A stretch of DNA of 64,000 nucleotides, taken from the NCBI RefSeq assembly GCF_001440345.1, contig NZ_LJYX01000017.1, positions 372,001 to 436,000 of the forward strand, in the 5' to 3' direction. The position numbers and the translations under genes were made by a program. Origin of the DNA: Colwellia sp. TT2012 (GTDB taxonomy: Bacteria; Pseudomonadota; Gammaproteobacteria; Enterobacterales; Alteromonadaceae). Below, piece by piece: positions 7,946-17,617 of the stretch; position 1 is the stretch's first letter; each line of letters begins with the position of its first letter. The notes beneath the pieces are model-generated. The model saw only the letters and a program-made list of their open reading frames with translations, was not told the DNA's origin and searched no databases.

Positions 7946-9436
7946 TTAAGCGGTAACGATTCGATCTAACGCTAAATAACGTCTTAAACGGAGTGAGATG
8001 CTATTGACCAACATATTAAGTGCGGCGGTCACTAAAATTAAGATCAAGGCGACATCAAAAAATAGTGCTTCAAAGGCTGAATCAATATAAAAACCGAGTG
8101 TGGTGACCCCAAGCATCCCTAAAATGGCACTTTCACGCAATATGACTTCAAAGCGATAGAAAATCAGGCTGATAAAGCTTGGATATATCTGTGGCTGGAG
8201 CTCATAAGCCCACAAATTTAAACCGTTAGGTCGATCGACTCGCAGCTGGACTCTATCGGCACGATGTGCCAACAAATAACCAATAATTGCGCCATTATGC
8301 AGGGCCAATGCCAATATTGCAGGGAGCATTGACGGGCCAATGATTAGCATAATCACAAAAGCCAGGATAATTTCTGGCGTCGAGCGCATGACGATTAATA
8401 AACCGTGCCCCAAGATATAACCACGACCAAGAATTGCTCTAGAGGCCAGCGGCCAAGTTAACAGCGCTATCACGCCGCAACACAGCAACGCACTAACACT
8501 AAGTAATAAGCTAGCCCCAATCCCTGGTAGAATTTGACCTGATACTAAATCGCCAAACCACTGACTTAAGTGACTTAGATTAAGCGTAGGCTCAAGCAAT
8601 GGCTGTGGCACAATATCTTGCGTGATAAAACGCACTAGGTATTTAAACTCTAACTGTGACTGCCAAGGTAAATAGACGATGGCCGCAATGAGGTAGACCA
8701 ATACTAGGCGGATATTAAGCCACCATTTTAACGTCGCTATCATGGCAAAGAACAACAATAACAACCCCGCTGCTTGGTTATATTGTCCTTGCGAAAATGC
8801 AGTTTCAAGATAATAACCCAAGGTTGGCAGCCCGATGAATCCTAATATCGCGGCACTGCGCAGTCCACATTCGAAACGGTAGCGAGTATATTGTGCAATC
8901 GCAGCCCAACAGGGAATAATACCGGTATAAAGCCAAACACTGAGGCTAGTGTCATTAATCCAATGGCGACGATCCAGTGGGCTTTGCTCCAGAATATCGC
9001 TATAAACTCGGGCAAATATTCCCGTGTAGGGTATGGCAATCGCCAACACACCGGTAATAGAAGATAATCCGAACATTTGTAAAAATATCAACGCCCAAAA
9101 TAACTCGTGAATTGAGCGAATAAAGGCACAAAAATGGCTAACCAATGGCAGATGATGTAAAGGTGCCAGAAAAATCCCAAGCGTCGCGGCGATGCTAATT
9201 CCGACCACCGCAAAAGAAACCGTGGTTAGTAGTGCTTCGGCTAAATAGTCGATTTGACTAAGATCTGGACTAATAAACCCTGCTAAAATTGCTAACAACT
9301 CATCCATTGGATCCGTTGCACTGATTTCAATGTCCGCCATCAATAACGTGAGAATACCCAAGCTTGCGATAAACAAGCTGATGAGTCGATACTTTCGTGC
9401 AGTGGTGTCAACAGTGATCATAACGTGGTTATTCAC
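7946..9436 (-). CDS. PhnE-like ABC permease, two permease units fused
   Basis: Inner-membrane permease of a phosphonate-type ABC importer. 496 aa is about twice the usual PhnE length. Two copies of the cytoplasmic EAA-like loop are seen, AILGFIGLPTLGYYLETAF (~193-212) and AILGMLGVTTLGFYIDSAF (~435-455), so two permease domains are fused in one chain. Last gene of a three-gene operon and overlaps the ATPase gene by 8 bases. Start ATG at 9436; an internal ATG five codons later is possible. The substrate cannot be read from this subunit. Confidence 0.85.
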   Translation of the reverse strand: MNNHVMITVDTTARKYRLISLFIASLGILTLLMADIEISATDPMDELLAILAGFISPDLSQIDYLAEALLTTVSFAVVGISIAATLGIFLAPLHHLPLVSHFCAFIRSIHELFWALIFLQMFGLSSITGVLAIAIPYTGIFARVYSDILEQSPLDRRHWINDTSLSVWLYTGIIPCWAAIAQYTRYRFECGLRSAAILGFIGLPTLGYYLETAFSQGQYNQAAGLLLLFFAMIATLKWWLNIRLVLVYLIAAIVYLPWQSQLEFKYLVRFITQDIVPQPLLEPTLNLSHLSQWFGDLVSGQILPGIGASLLLSVSALLCCGVIALLTWPLASRAILGRGYILGHGLLIVMRSTPEIILAFVIMLIIGPSMLPAILALALHNGAIIGYLLAHRADRVQLRVDRPNGLNLWAYELQPQIYPSFISLIFYRFEVILRESAILGMLGVTTLGFYIDSAFEALFFDVALILILVTAALNMLVNSISLRLRRYLALDRIVTA

Positions 9437-10115
9437 TGTGTTCTATGCGGTGATATATCAGATCCAATTGCTCGGAACTTACCTCAGTAGCCGGTGTATC
9501 AAAGGCGATAGCCCCGTCCTTTATGCCAATAATCCGATCAAACTGATTGAGGGCCATTTCTTTATTATGCAGCGCAACAACAACTGTTTGATGTTGATCC
9601 TTAATCGCCTTTAATAGTTCAACGCTTTGTTTTGGGTCTAAGCCTGAGAATGGTTCATCACCGATAAATATTGGCAGTCGCTGATAAAGTGCCCTGCCGA
9701 TGGCACATCGTTGCTGCTGGCCTCCCGATAACTTATCAATTGATTTAAAAAGTAATCCAGTGAGTCCTAACCGTCGGGTTAGCTGTTCAACTCGGGTTTT
9801 ATGCACCGGAAATGGTCGGATCAAATTAATGATATTATAAAAAAAGCCATGTTGGTTGAGTATTCCCATGTAAATATTATGGTAAACACTCAGCGTGTCG
9901 ACCAGCATCGATTTTTGCGGGCAATAGGCAACATCGACACTGCGGCACTGATACAGGTAATTTAGTAGGGTTGACTTACCACTGCCACTGGTCCCGACAA
10001 TGGCGACCTTCTCACCCTGTTTAATCATTAAACTGAGATTAGAAAATATTGGCTGATTTTTAAATCCAATGGCTTGATTGGATATATTAAACACTGTCGG
10101 ACAATCTTGTGTCAT
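9429..10115 (-). CDS. PhnC-like ABC transporter ATPase
   Basis: ATP-binding subunit that powers the neighbouring permease. Walker A GTSGSGKSTLL (~36-46), signature LSGGQQQR (~129-136) and Walker B with IFIGDEPFSGLD (~150-161) are intact. 228 aa, normal for a PhnC-type protein. Its start overlaps the end of the binding-protein gene by 4 bases and its end overlaps the permease gene, indicating one coupled operon. Confidence 0.88.
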   Translation of the reverse strand: MTQDCPTVFNISNQAIGFKNQPIFSNLSLMIKQGEKVAIVGTSGSGKSTLLNYLYQCRSVDVAYCPQKSMLVDTLSVYHNIYMGILNQHGFFYNIINLIRPFPVHKTRVEQLTRRLGLTGLLFKSIDKLSGGQQQRCAIGRALYQRLPIFIGDEPFSGLDPKQSVELLKAIKDQHQTVVVALHNKEMALNQFDRIIGIKDGAIAFDTPATEVSSEQLDLIYHRIEHSE

Positions 10116-10954
10116 AGCAACTTAATGGCTTTTGCAACAACCTTAATCGGTTCGTAATCATCATTAGTTGCTGGGACAAATTTTTGGCGTGGAAAACTGG
10201 CTAGTAATGATGGATCCGACATATCGAGTAACGCCTTTTGCACTCGCTGACTAAAATCTGGTGAAAACTGTTGGTCGACATCGCCACGGATAGTCCATTG
10301 ATAATCAAGATAAGTTGGGGTGGTCCAAATTACCTTAATTTTTGAGAGATCGATTTTTCCAGCGTTAAGCTCGTTATGCCAAACCTTGTAATTAACGGCC
10401 CCTATTTGCCATGCACCCGACTGAACTTGCGCAATAGTTCGGCTGTGATCACCACTAAAGCCTACCCGTTTAAACACTTTATTGGGTGATTTTCCAAACG
10501 TTTGTCGGATGAAATGCTCTGGCATTAAGCGACCAGATGTCGAGCCTTTCGATCCAAAGGTAAAAGTAAATTTCGCGATATCTTTATTGAGTTGTGCTTG
10601 CTCGGTCAGCCCCGTTGAATGATGGGCGATAAAATAGCTTTTAAAGAATTGATCTTCATAACCTTGAGCAATAGCTCGAGAACCTTCAACCAGATGTCGC
10701 GCTTTGACTCCTGACAACCCACCAAACCAAGCGAGCTGAACCTGATTATTGCGAAAAGCACTAATCGCAGCACTGTAAGACTTAACGGGGACGTATTTAA
10801 CATCGACTCCTAATTGCTCAGTCAGGTACAACGCCACTTTGTCAAAGCGACTGCGCAGACGGCTTTCATCTTCATCGGGGATCGCAGTAAACGTGAAGGT
10901 TTGAGCATTAATTGAATTAACGAATAACAGACAGCACAGTAATAAATATTTCAT
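10112..10954 (-). CDS. PhnD-family periplasmic binding protein (possibly the putative selenate type)
   Basis: 280 aa with a clear signal peptide (residues 1-17, ending NAQ). The mature start AIPDEDESRLRSRFDKVA, the block YVPVKSYSAAISAFRN and LAWFGGLSGVKAR place it in the PhnD-like family; these blocks are those I remember from proteins annotated as putative selenate ABC transporter binding proteins. First gene of the operon with PhnC- and PhnE-like proteins, so together they form a complete importer. Ligand could be phosphonate, phosphite, selenate or another oxyanion; the sequence alone does not decide. No strong SD precedes the ATG at 10954. Confidence 0.75.
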   Translation of the reverse strand: MKYLLLCCLLFVNSINAQTFTFTAIPDEDESRLRSRFDKVALYLTEQLGVDVKYVPVKSYSAAISAFRNNQVQLAWFGGLSGVKARHLVEGSRAIAQGYEDQFFKSYFIAHHSTGLTEQAQLNKDIAKFTFTFGSKGSTSGRLMPEHFIRQTFGKSPNKVFKRVGFSGDHSRTIAQVQSGAWQIGAVNYKVWHNELNAGKIDLSKIKVIWTTPTYLDYQWTIRGDVDQQFSPDFSQRVQKALLDMSDPSLLASFPRQKFVPATNDDYEPIKVVAKAIKLL

Positions 10955-11010
10955 AATAAACGACGGAGAATACGGGGCTGGTGATTATAGCTGAACTGGT
11001 TAGATATATG

Positions 11011-11226
11011 CTATAAAGTTGAAAGGTATCTCACCAATTCAAAATATTTTTCACCCTGTGACTTGATCACTAAATACTTACCATTAACAATGATCTACGG
11101 AACTCCGTTTAATTTGTTGCTTTGCATTTCTGCAATATTGGTTTCAATGCGTTGCTTGATCTGTTGATTGGCACTGTTCATATTAAAAAACGACGCTGGA
11201 TCTACCTCGATACTGGTCAAGAATAA
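11011..11226 (-). pseudogene. DsbA-like thioredoxin-fold remnant with in-frame stop
   Basis: Reading the minus strand from ~11226 gives a DsbA C-terminal half: EVDPASFFNMNSANQQIK, then MQSNKLNGVP, an in-frame TAG (around 11095), then IIVNGKYLVIKSQGEKYF and a natural stop at 11011-11013. GVPxxxVNGKY is the cis-proline region of DsbA proteins. The N-terminal part with the CXXC site is absent; the sequence runs directly into the RAYT element end at 11249. A gene cut by a mobile element and then mutated. Confidence 0.75.
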
Positions 11227-11248
11227 AGAAAACATCTAGAAAACATCT

Positions 11249-12514
11249 AGGACACTCGCTTATAAAGCAACAAAAAAAAAACAATAACACCAGCTAACTA
11301 TTCACTCAAAATAACCTCAAATTTTTCTAGTGAATATTAATCGGTACTAAACCTCTAAACAAATACGAGAATGAGTGCTTTTTATTGCTTTTTAGACATG
11401 ACAAAAAAATCAGGCTTGATGTGTTGGTATAAAAGAAGGGGGTCTGCTGAGCGTTGAGTTGTTAAGCCAATAGTTTATCACAGCAAGTGACATTGGTTCG
11501 TCGCTTTAACCCTTGGTGTTCACAGTACTCGGTCAATACATCGCTATGTCCCACCGCGCCATGAAAGAGTTTTCTAAAACCTTTGCTTAGTGTCAGCCAG
11601 TTTTCAGGGCTTATATTAAGCCGAGTTAGCAAGGTTGGTTGATTTTCTTCAATGTAACCTGCTTTATCTTCACGAAGACAACGCCCTGTCAGTTCAATTA
11701 GTTCAAGATAGTCTTTTAATTCAAACGGTAAACCTGTTGGCATTTCTTTTCTAGGGTTGCCCACAAAGGGAAGTAGCCTTGTGGGTTGTTTCCCTTTTTT
11801 TGCTGATATTACCCGTTGTTTTACGCTAGTGTACCCTGAGCTTTCAGGGGTTTTAGCTATCTTGGCTCTTACTGGGTTTAAATCAACATACGCCATACAA
11901 GCAGCAAGAGCAGCTTCGTCTAATAAGGCTTGTGATTTAAAGCGCCCTTCCCAAAAATGACCTGTGCAGTTATCTTCAAGGTTGGCTTGTCTAGCAATAC
12001 TTTGGTTTAGTAGGCGCATAAACCAGCTAATATCCATTAAGCGATTCCGATACACGGCAACCGTTTCCAGTAAAGAAGTCATAAGGTAATCGGGGATTTC
12101 TTCTCCACGACAATACTGCTGTGTTATTAATGTGCCTTTGAATAATTGATGCCAACGTTGAAGTACCTCACTTGTTGTCCACGATTTTGCAGTTTCTTCA
12201 TCAACAAAAAGTACTATATGCGTGTGATTACTCATAACAGCGTAAGCGCATACATCAATTGAAAAAATTTGACTTAGGCTGAGTAATTTATCTTCTACCC
12301 ACCCTCGCCTATGGTCAAAATTCTGCCCGGTATTTTTATCTTCACCACATAAAAAGGCGCGGCGAACACAACGAGAAATACAATGATAATAAGGTGTATC
12401 AGCTAAGCTAATTAATTGCTTTCTTGCAGTAGTCATAAAAAACCTCTCGAAAAATGCTTATTTACTAACTCTAGTTGAGAGGTTTATATTATTCAAATTT
12501 GAGCGACTGTCCTT
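11249..12514. mobile_element. RAYT element 2
   Basis: RAYT gene between aggacactcgctta (11249-11262) and gagcgactgtcctt (12501-12514), which are imperfect inverted repeats of each other. An aacctct/agaggtt inverted pair lies just upstream of the gene (about 12434-12484). Inserted at the broken DsbA gene. Confidence 0.7.
11462..12436 (-). CDS. REP-associated tyrosine transposase (RAYT), copy 2
   Basis: 324 aa HUH-type transposase with the pair of histidines in SNHTHIVLF and the CTGHFWEGRFKSQ block. Nearly identical to the copy at 16643-17617 (a handful of substitutions, e.g. Glu/Ala near residue 90 and Ser/Tyr near 130), which indicates recent duplication. It differs clearly from the RAYT at 279-1253. 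Full length with intact motifs, so it could be active. Confidence 0.9.
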   Translation of the reverse strand: MTTARKQLISLADTPYYHCISRCVRRAFLCGEDKNTGQNFDHRRGWVEDKLLSLSQIFSIDVCAYAVMSNHTHIVLFVDEETAKSWTTSEVLQRWHQLFKGTLITQQYCRGEEIPDYLMTSLLETVAVYRNRLMDISWFMRLLNQSIARQANLEDNCTGHFWEGRFKSQALLDEAALAACMAYVDLNPVRAKIAKTPESSGYTSVKQRVISAKKGKQPTRLLPFVGNPRKEMPTGLPFELKDYLELIELTGRCLREDKAGYIEENQPTLLTRLNISPENWLTLSKGFRKLFHGAVGHSDVLTEYCEHQGLKRRTNVTCCDKLLA

Positions 12515-12528
12515 GTTAATTTTTTTAC

Positions 12529-14052
12529 TTATTTAACGCCATGCATGAGTTTATTAATGAAAGGGGCAATAATAAATAAGAAGATGCCACTGGCCATAAG
12601 TAACCAGAAACTAAAAGTAAACCCTGTCAGTGCTGAATCGACTGTAATACCGGTTTTACCGCTCATGCTACCGGCTAAAATACCTGAAAAATTACTGCCA
12701 ATAGCGGTACTTAAAAACCAGCCACCAAAGGCAAAACCAGCCATAGATGCGGGGACTAATTTACTAACCATAGATAAACCAATAGGTGCTAAACATAACT
12801 CTCCTACTGTATGTAATACATAACAGGCAGCCAGAGGCCAAAGCGGAATCATGTTATTAGCATCTAATAAGTTTTCCAGAGCATAAACCAAAACTAAAAA
12901 CCCTAGGCCGGTACCAAGCAAACCTAAGGCGAATTTACGAGGAATACTTGGCTCTATTTTACATTTTGCCATAGCCAACCAGATCATAGTAACAACAGGG
13001 GCTAAAACTAAAATCGAAACAGCATTCACTGATTGAAACCAGGCTAATTTGAACTCAACGACCTCGGTAATGTTTCTGTTAACAATGTTTTGGGCCAGAA
13101 AAGTAAAAGAACTGCCTGCTTGCTCGAAGAACATCACAAAGATCACATTAAAAATACACATGATCAAACAAGCAATAATTTTATCCAAGGCCATTCGCCC
13201 TTCTTTTTGCGCTCCTTTGAGTAAGATTATGGCCAAGCCAATAAATAATGCAAACAGTAACCAACCTAAAACTTGCGCGCCAGCATATGCCATTAACAGG
13301 TATACTGGGATAATAGATAACATTGAACCGGCAATAACATAGAGTAAGTTTTTAGTTCTGGTAGGCGTTTTTTCTATGCTTCCTATGCCTTTTAATTGTC
13401 GGCGGCCAATGTAAAACCAAACATAACTTATCAGCATACCAATACCCGCAGCAGCAAAAACAGCTTTGTAGTTATCCATCATAGGGGTATCAGTTAATGT
13501 GCTTGCCAACCATTGAGTCGCAATGGGCGAGACCATAGCGCCGGCATTGATGCCCATATAAAAAATACTGAAACCACGATCTCGTCGGCTATCATTTTTC
13601 TGATAAATCTTGCCAACTAAGTTTGAAATATTAGGCTTAAATAAACCGTTACCGACGATAATCGTTGCTAAACCTATCATGAAAAAACTCTGGCTGGGCA
13701 ACATAATTAAAAAGAAGCCAGCACTCATGATAAGTGCGCCTACTAATATGGAGTGTTGGGCACCAATGATCTTATCCGCAACATATCCGCCAAAAATAGC
13801 ACTACCATAGACTAAAGCTAAATAGGCGCCATAGGTATTTGATGCAAAGTTTTGACCCGAAGCATCACCATTAAAAAACTGTGCCACTATATAAAGGGTT
13901 AAGGCCCAACGAATACCATAAAAAGCAAAGCGCTCCCAAAATTCGGCCATAAATAACATCCATAAAGGTTTTGGATGTCCCCATAATTCATCATATTCTA
14001 AAATACTTTTGTTTATTTCAACGTCATCTGCTGTCGAGCTTAGTGTTGTCAT
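12529..14052 (-). CDS. POT-family proton:oligopeptide symporter
   Basis: 507 aa major-facilitator protein with about 12-14 membrane segments that imports di- and tripeptides with protons. The family signature FWERFAFYG lies at residues ~38-46 and the second signature FYMGINAGAMVSP near 165-177. Divergently arranged from a CadC/ToxR-like regulator across a 390-bp gap, which suggests that the regulator controls it. A second, more distant POT gene lies at 21729-23363. Confidence 0.92.
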   Translation of the reverse strand: MTTLSSTADDVEINKSILEYDELWGHPKPLWMLFMAEFWERFAFYGIRWALTLYIVAQFFNGDASGQNFASNTYGAYLALVYGSAIFGGYVADKIIGAQHSILVGALIMSAGFFLIMLPSQSFFMIGLATIIVGNGLFKPNISNLVGKIYQKNDSRRDRGFSIFYMGINAGAMVSPIATQWLASTLTDTPMMDNYKAVFAAAGIGMLISYVWFYIGRRQLKGIGSIEKTPTRTKNLLYVIAGSMLSIIPVYLLMAYAGAQVLGWLLFALFIGLAIILLKGAQKEGRMALDKIIACLIMCIFNVIFVMFFEQAGSSFTFLAQNIVNRNITEVVEFKLAWFQSVNAVSILVLAPVVTMIWLAMAKCKIEPSIPRKFALGLLGTGLGFLVLVYALENLLDANNMIPLWPLAACYVLHTVGELCLAPIGLSMVSKLVPASMAGFAFGGWFLSTAIGSNFSGILAGSMSGKTGITVDSALTGFTFSFWLLMASGIFLFIIAPFINKLMHGVK

Positions 14053-14442
14053 ATTGTGCTCCTGTGTATAAATAAAACGGCTATGCCCACAAACAGGTAA
14101 AGTTATTCACTTTTGTCTGCAGCAGAAAACCTGTGCTGTTTTATTAATCGCCACTTCGTGACTTTTTTGGTTATTTTAATGTCCCTGAGTTGCCCCTAGG
14201 GTTCATTTAGTGTTGTTTGAATTTTTGTCAGATCCAAAAGTCTAGAGTCAACAGATCCAATTTATTGTAATTTGCTATTTAATAATAAAGCCTTATTAAA
14301 TAAGTGCTTGAAGTTACGGTGAAGCAGGCACAAAGATTTGGTGAAGGTTTGGTGAATACATAGTGCAAGGTTGCAGTTTGGTGAAAAAGCAGTAATGATG
14401 TCGATAAAGCAACAAAATATATAATATTGAGTCATTAAAATA
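14053..14442. other. Divergent intergenic region between POT gene and CadC-like regulator
   Basis: 390 bp without a gene. It must contain both divergent promoters; a repeated gtgaa motif (ggtgaagcagg, ggtgaaggtttggtgaatac, ggtgaaaaagc around 14320-14385) lies just upstream of the regulator and could be an operator, but this is only suggestive. Confidence 0.4.
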
Positions 14443-16191
14443 GTGCTAGATAATAAACAGAAAGTGACTCGTTATTTATTCGATGATCTTATTTTAGATG
14501 TACAAATCGGCATAGTGTATCGCGGCAATGAAACACTTTCATTACCAAAATTAAGCTATGATTTACTGGTTGCCCTTGTAGAGCATTCTCCTGCGTTATT
14601 GAGTCAGCAGGATCTGATGGAAAAAGTATGGCCTGATCGGGTTATAGGAGATGAAACATTAAAACAAAGAGTTAAATTATTACGCCGATCTTTAGGTGAT
14701 AATGCCAGTGCACCAAATTATATAGAAGCGGTACGGGGTCGTGGTTATCGGCTTTTGCCTCAAGTTAAGCGCGAATGTATTATCACCAAAGCTCCCTCAG
14801 TTGTGATTGACCTCTCCGTGGATTTATCGGCTAATGATAGGTTTCCTGCAATTGAATATATGCATTTTACTGCGCTGTGGAAAAACTTCTCTAAAATTAG
14901 CCTAAGTATTTTGTTGAGTCTTAGTTTACTCTTCGCTCTGTATGCCTATTTTTATCCGCCCATAACGTCTAATGTTTTATTGGCCGATATTACAGCGGAT
15001 AAATCAGACAATCCGCTAAGTACTGTTAATGCCTCACCTGTAAAAAAACATTTAGCGCAGACGCTGACAAGCAATGAAGTTGCCTTTGACTATTATGCTA
15101 AAGGCAAAGAGTATTATAAACGTTATCGTAAAATTGATAATGTCATTGCAATTGAATTTTTTACCAAAGCAATCAATGAGAATCCAGAATTTTCACTAGC
15201 TTATGCCGGATTGAGTCAGGCTCATAGCCAGCAATCATTTCAATTTGATGGCGAAGAAATTGAGCAGATTAAGGCAGTGGATTATGCGTATCAGGCGATC
15301 ACCCATGATAATACCTCGGTGGAATCTTACAAAGCTCTGGGTGCTGCTTATTATGTGTCTGGCTGGTTATCTAAAAGCATAGATGCACATTTAAAAGCAC
15401 TGTACCTTACCCCCTCTAATACTGAAACAGTAACAAACTTAGGTTTTATTTATAGTGAGCAAGGTAAGCTGGCTAAAGCCATGCGCTGGCACAAAAAGGC
15501 TTTATTACTCAATCCAAACCATGTGGTAAGTATGGTTCATACCGGTCAGACTCTGGCAGCACTTGGCCATTACAAACTAGCCGAAAGCTGGTATCGAAAA
15601 GCAATAGACCAACAACCTGATTATCTATTGGCAACTTTTTATTTAGGCCAGCTACAGATCGCGTTAAAACAATATCAACGGGCCGAAAATACCTTTAAGG
15701 CTGCACTTAAATTATATCAACAACATCCATTATTATCGGAAGGTTTAGCCGATAATTATTTTTATTCTGGACAGACAACGAAAGCAAACCTGCTCTACAG
15801 GCAGATAGCGCTAGATACTAAAAACAAATTCTCGAGACGAGTGGAAATCATGTTTTTAGTTTCGGTAACACCAGACTCAATAAATACAGCAAAGACAGAC
15901 TTGTTGGCATTGATCTCGCAATTAAAAAATGCGTTGAATACCGGCTCAGATAAAGCGTCTCACAGTTATAACTTAGCATTGCTTTATGCTTATGATAAAC
16001 AAGAGCAACTGGCAATTCGCTATCTGGTTCAGGCCGTAGAGCAAGGTTTCATGCTAATACATAAAATAGAGCAACACCCCGTATTTTTTCAATTAAAACG
16101 TTTTAAAAATTATAATCAAATTATTTCCAGCATGAAACAAAAGCAAAGTGTAGAAAATGAAGCTATTGGGGATGTTTCATTCTTCAAGTAA
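14443..16191 (+). CDS. CadC/ToxR-like membrane regulator with TPR periplasmic domain
   Basis: 582 aa. Residues ~8-105 form an OmpR-type winged helix DNA-binding domain (YLFDDLILD..., LMEKVWPDRVIGDETLKQRV, IEAVRGRGYRLLP). A single membrane helix follows at ~150-170. Residues ~210-560 are TPR repeats (e.g. YAGLSQAHSQQ, NLGFIYSEQGKLAKAMRWHK). Such proteins bind DNA from the inner membrane while the periplasmic part senses a signal or partner. Start is GTG at 14443. Divergent from a peptide transporter, so regulation of peptide uptake is a reasonable inference. Confidence 0.88.
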   Translation: MLDNKQKVTRYLFDDLILDVQIGIVYRGNETLSLPKLSYDLLVALVEHSPALLSQQDLMEKVWPDRVIGDETLKQRVKLLRRSLGDNASAPNYIEAVRGRGYRLLPQVKRECIITKAPSVVIDLSVDLSANDRFPAIEYMHFTALWKNFSKISLSILLSLSLLFALYAYFYPPITSNVLLADITADKSDNPLSTVNASPVKKHLAQTLTSNEVAFDYYAKGKEYYKRYRKIDNVIAIEFFTKAINENPEFSLAYAGLSQAHSQQSFQFDGEEIEQIKAVDYAYQAITHDNTSVESYKALGAAYYVSGWLSKSIDAHLKALYLTPSNTETVTNLGFIYSEQGKLAKAMRWHKKALLLNPNHVVSMVHTGQTLAALGHYKLAESWYRKAIDQQPDYLLATFYLGQLQIALKQYQRAENTFKAALKLYQQHPLLSEGLADNYFYSGQTTKANLLYRQIALDTKNKFSRRVEIMFLVSVTPDSINTAKTDLLALISQLKNALNTGSDKASHSYNLALLYAYDKQEQLAIRYLVQAVEQGFMLIHKIEQHPVFFQLKRFKNYNQIISSMKQKQSVENEAIGDVSFFK

Positions 16192-16642
16192 CAAACCATA
16201 ATCAATTATAAAAATAACTCTATAATGCTGCTACAAAAAGTGACCATGTATGCCTGAAGTTATTGGTAGAATTAATCCGTTCAGCCACTGTGCATGAAAA
16301 AGTTAACTAAGAAGTTATCAAAGTTAACTAGGACACTCGCTTATACCCCCCTAAAAAAAAACAATAACATAAGTAAAATAGCAAGTTAACTAGGACACTC
16401 GCTTATACCCCCCTAAATAAGTCAAAGTTAACTAGGACACTCGCTTATACCCCCCTAAAACAAAACAATAACATAAGTAAAATAGCCACTCAAAATAAGC
16501 TCAATTATTGCGAATAAAACCTGAGTTCGAACAGTATTTACCAAATTTTCAAATAAATAGCAGAAATGCTATTTTTTAGACATGACAAAAATATCAGGCT
16601 TGATGTGGTTTTATTAAATAAGAGGTGATTGGTGCTGAATCG
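16192..16642. repeat. Array of RAYT left ends (three copies)
   Basis: Three direct copies of gttaactaggacactcgctt followed by atacccccctaa, beginning near 16322, 16384 and 16426. Each carries the left terminal repeat of the RAYT element. A fourth, altered copy lies near 20260, and the single-copy equivalent of RAYT element 2 is at 11249. No gene in this stretch. Confidence 0.85.
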
Positions 16643-17617
16643 TTACGCCAATAGTTTATCACAGAAAGTGACATTGGTTCGTCGCTTTAACCCTTGGTGT
16701 TCACAGTACTCGGTCAATACATCGCTATGTCCCACCGCGCCATGAAAGAGTTTTCTAAAACCTTTGCTTAGTGTCAGCCAGTTTTCAGGGCTTATATTAA
16801 GCCGAGTTAGCAAGGTTGGTTGATTTTCTTCAATGTAACCTGCTTTATCTTCACGAAGACAACGCCCTGTCAGTTCAATTAGTTCAAGATAGTCTTTTAA
16901 TTCAAACGGTAAACCTGTTGGCATTTCTTTTCTAGGGTTGCCCACAAAGGGAAGTAGCCTTGTGGGTTGTTTCCCTTTTTTTGCTGATATTACCCGTTGT
17001 TTTACGCTAGTGTACCCTGAGCTTTCAGGGGTTTTAGCTATCTTGGCTCTTACTGGGTTTAAATCAACATACGCCATACAAGCAGCAAGAGCAGCCTCGT
17101 CTAATAAGGCTTGTGATTTAAAGCGCCCCTCCCAAAAATGACCTGTGCAGTTATCTTCAAGGTTGGCTTGTCTAGCAATACTTTGGTTTAGTAGGCGCAT
17201 AAACCAGCTAATATCCATTAAGCGATTCCGATACACGGCAACCGTTTCCAGTAAATAAGTCATAAGGTAATCGGGGATTTCTTCTCCACGACAATACTGC
17301 TGTGTTATTAATGTGCCTTTGAATAATTGATGCCAACGTTGAAGTACCTCACTTGTTGTCCACGATTTTGCAGTTGCTTCATCAACAAAAAGTACTATAT
17401 GCGTGTGATTACTCATAACAGCGTAAGCGCATACATCAATTGAAAAAATTTGACTTAGGCTGAGTAATTTATCTTCTACCCACCCTCGCCTATGGTCAAA
17501 ATTCTGCCCGGTATTTTTATCTTCACCACATAAAAAGGCGCGGCGAACACAACGAGAAATACAATGATAATAAGGTGTATCAGCTAAGCTAATTAATTGC
17601 TTTCTTGCAGTAGTCAT
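16643..17617 (-). CDS. REP-associated tyrosine transposase (RAYT), copy 3
   Basis: 324 aa, nearly identical to the copy at 11462-12436 over its whole length, with the HUH motif SNHTHIVLF. It lies between an array of its left ends (16322-16457) and an array of its right ends (17683-18113), an arrangement that copy 2 does not have. Intact and possibly active. Confidence 0.9.
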   Translation of the reverse strand: MTTARKQLISLADTPYYHCISRCVRRAFLCGEDKNTGQNFDHRRGWVEDKLLSLSQIFSIDVCAYAVMSNHTHIVLFVDEATAKSWTTSEVLQRWHQLFKGTLITQQYCRGEEIPDYLMTYLLETVAVYRNRLMDISWFMRLLNQSIARQANLEDNCTGHFWEGRFKSQALLDEAALAACMAYVDLNPVRAKIAKTPESSGYTSVKQRVISAKKGKQPTRLLPFVGNPRKEMPTGLPFELKDYLELIELTGRCLREDKAGYIEENQPTLLTRLNISPENWLTLSKGFRKLFHGAVGHSDVLTEYCEHQGLKRRTNVTFCDKLLA

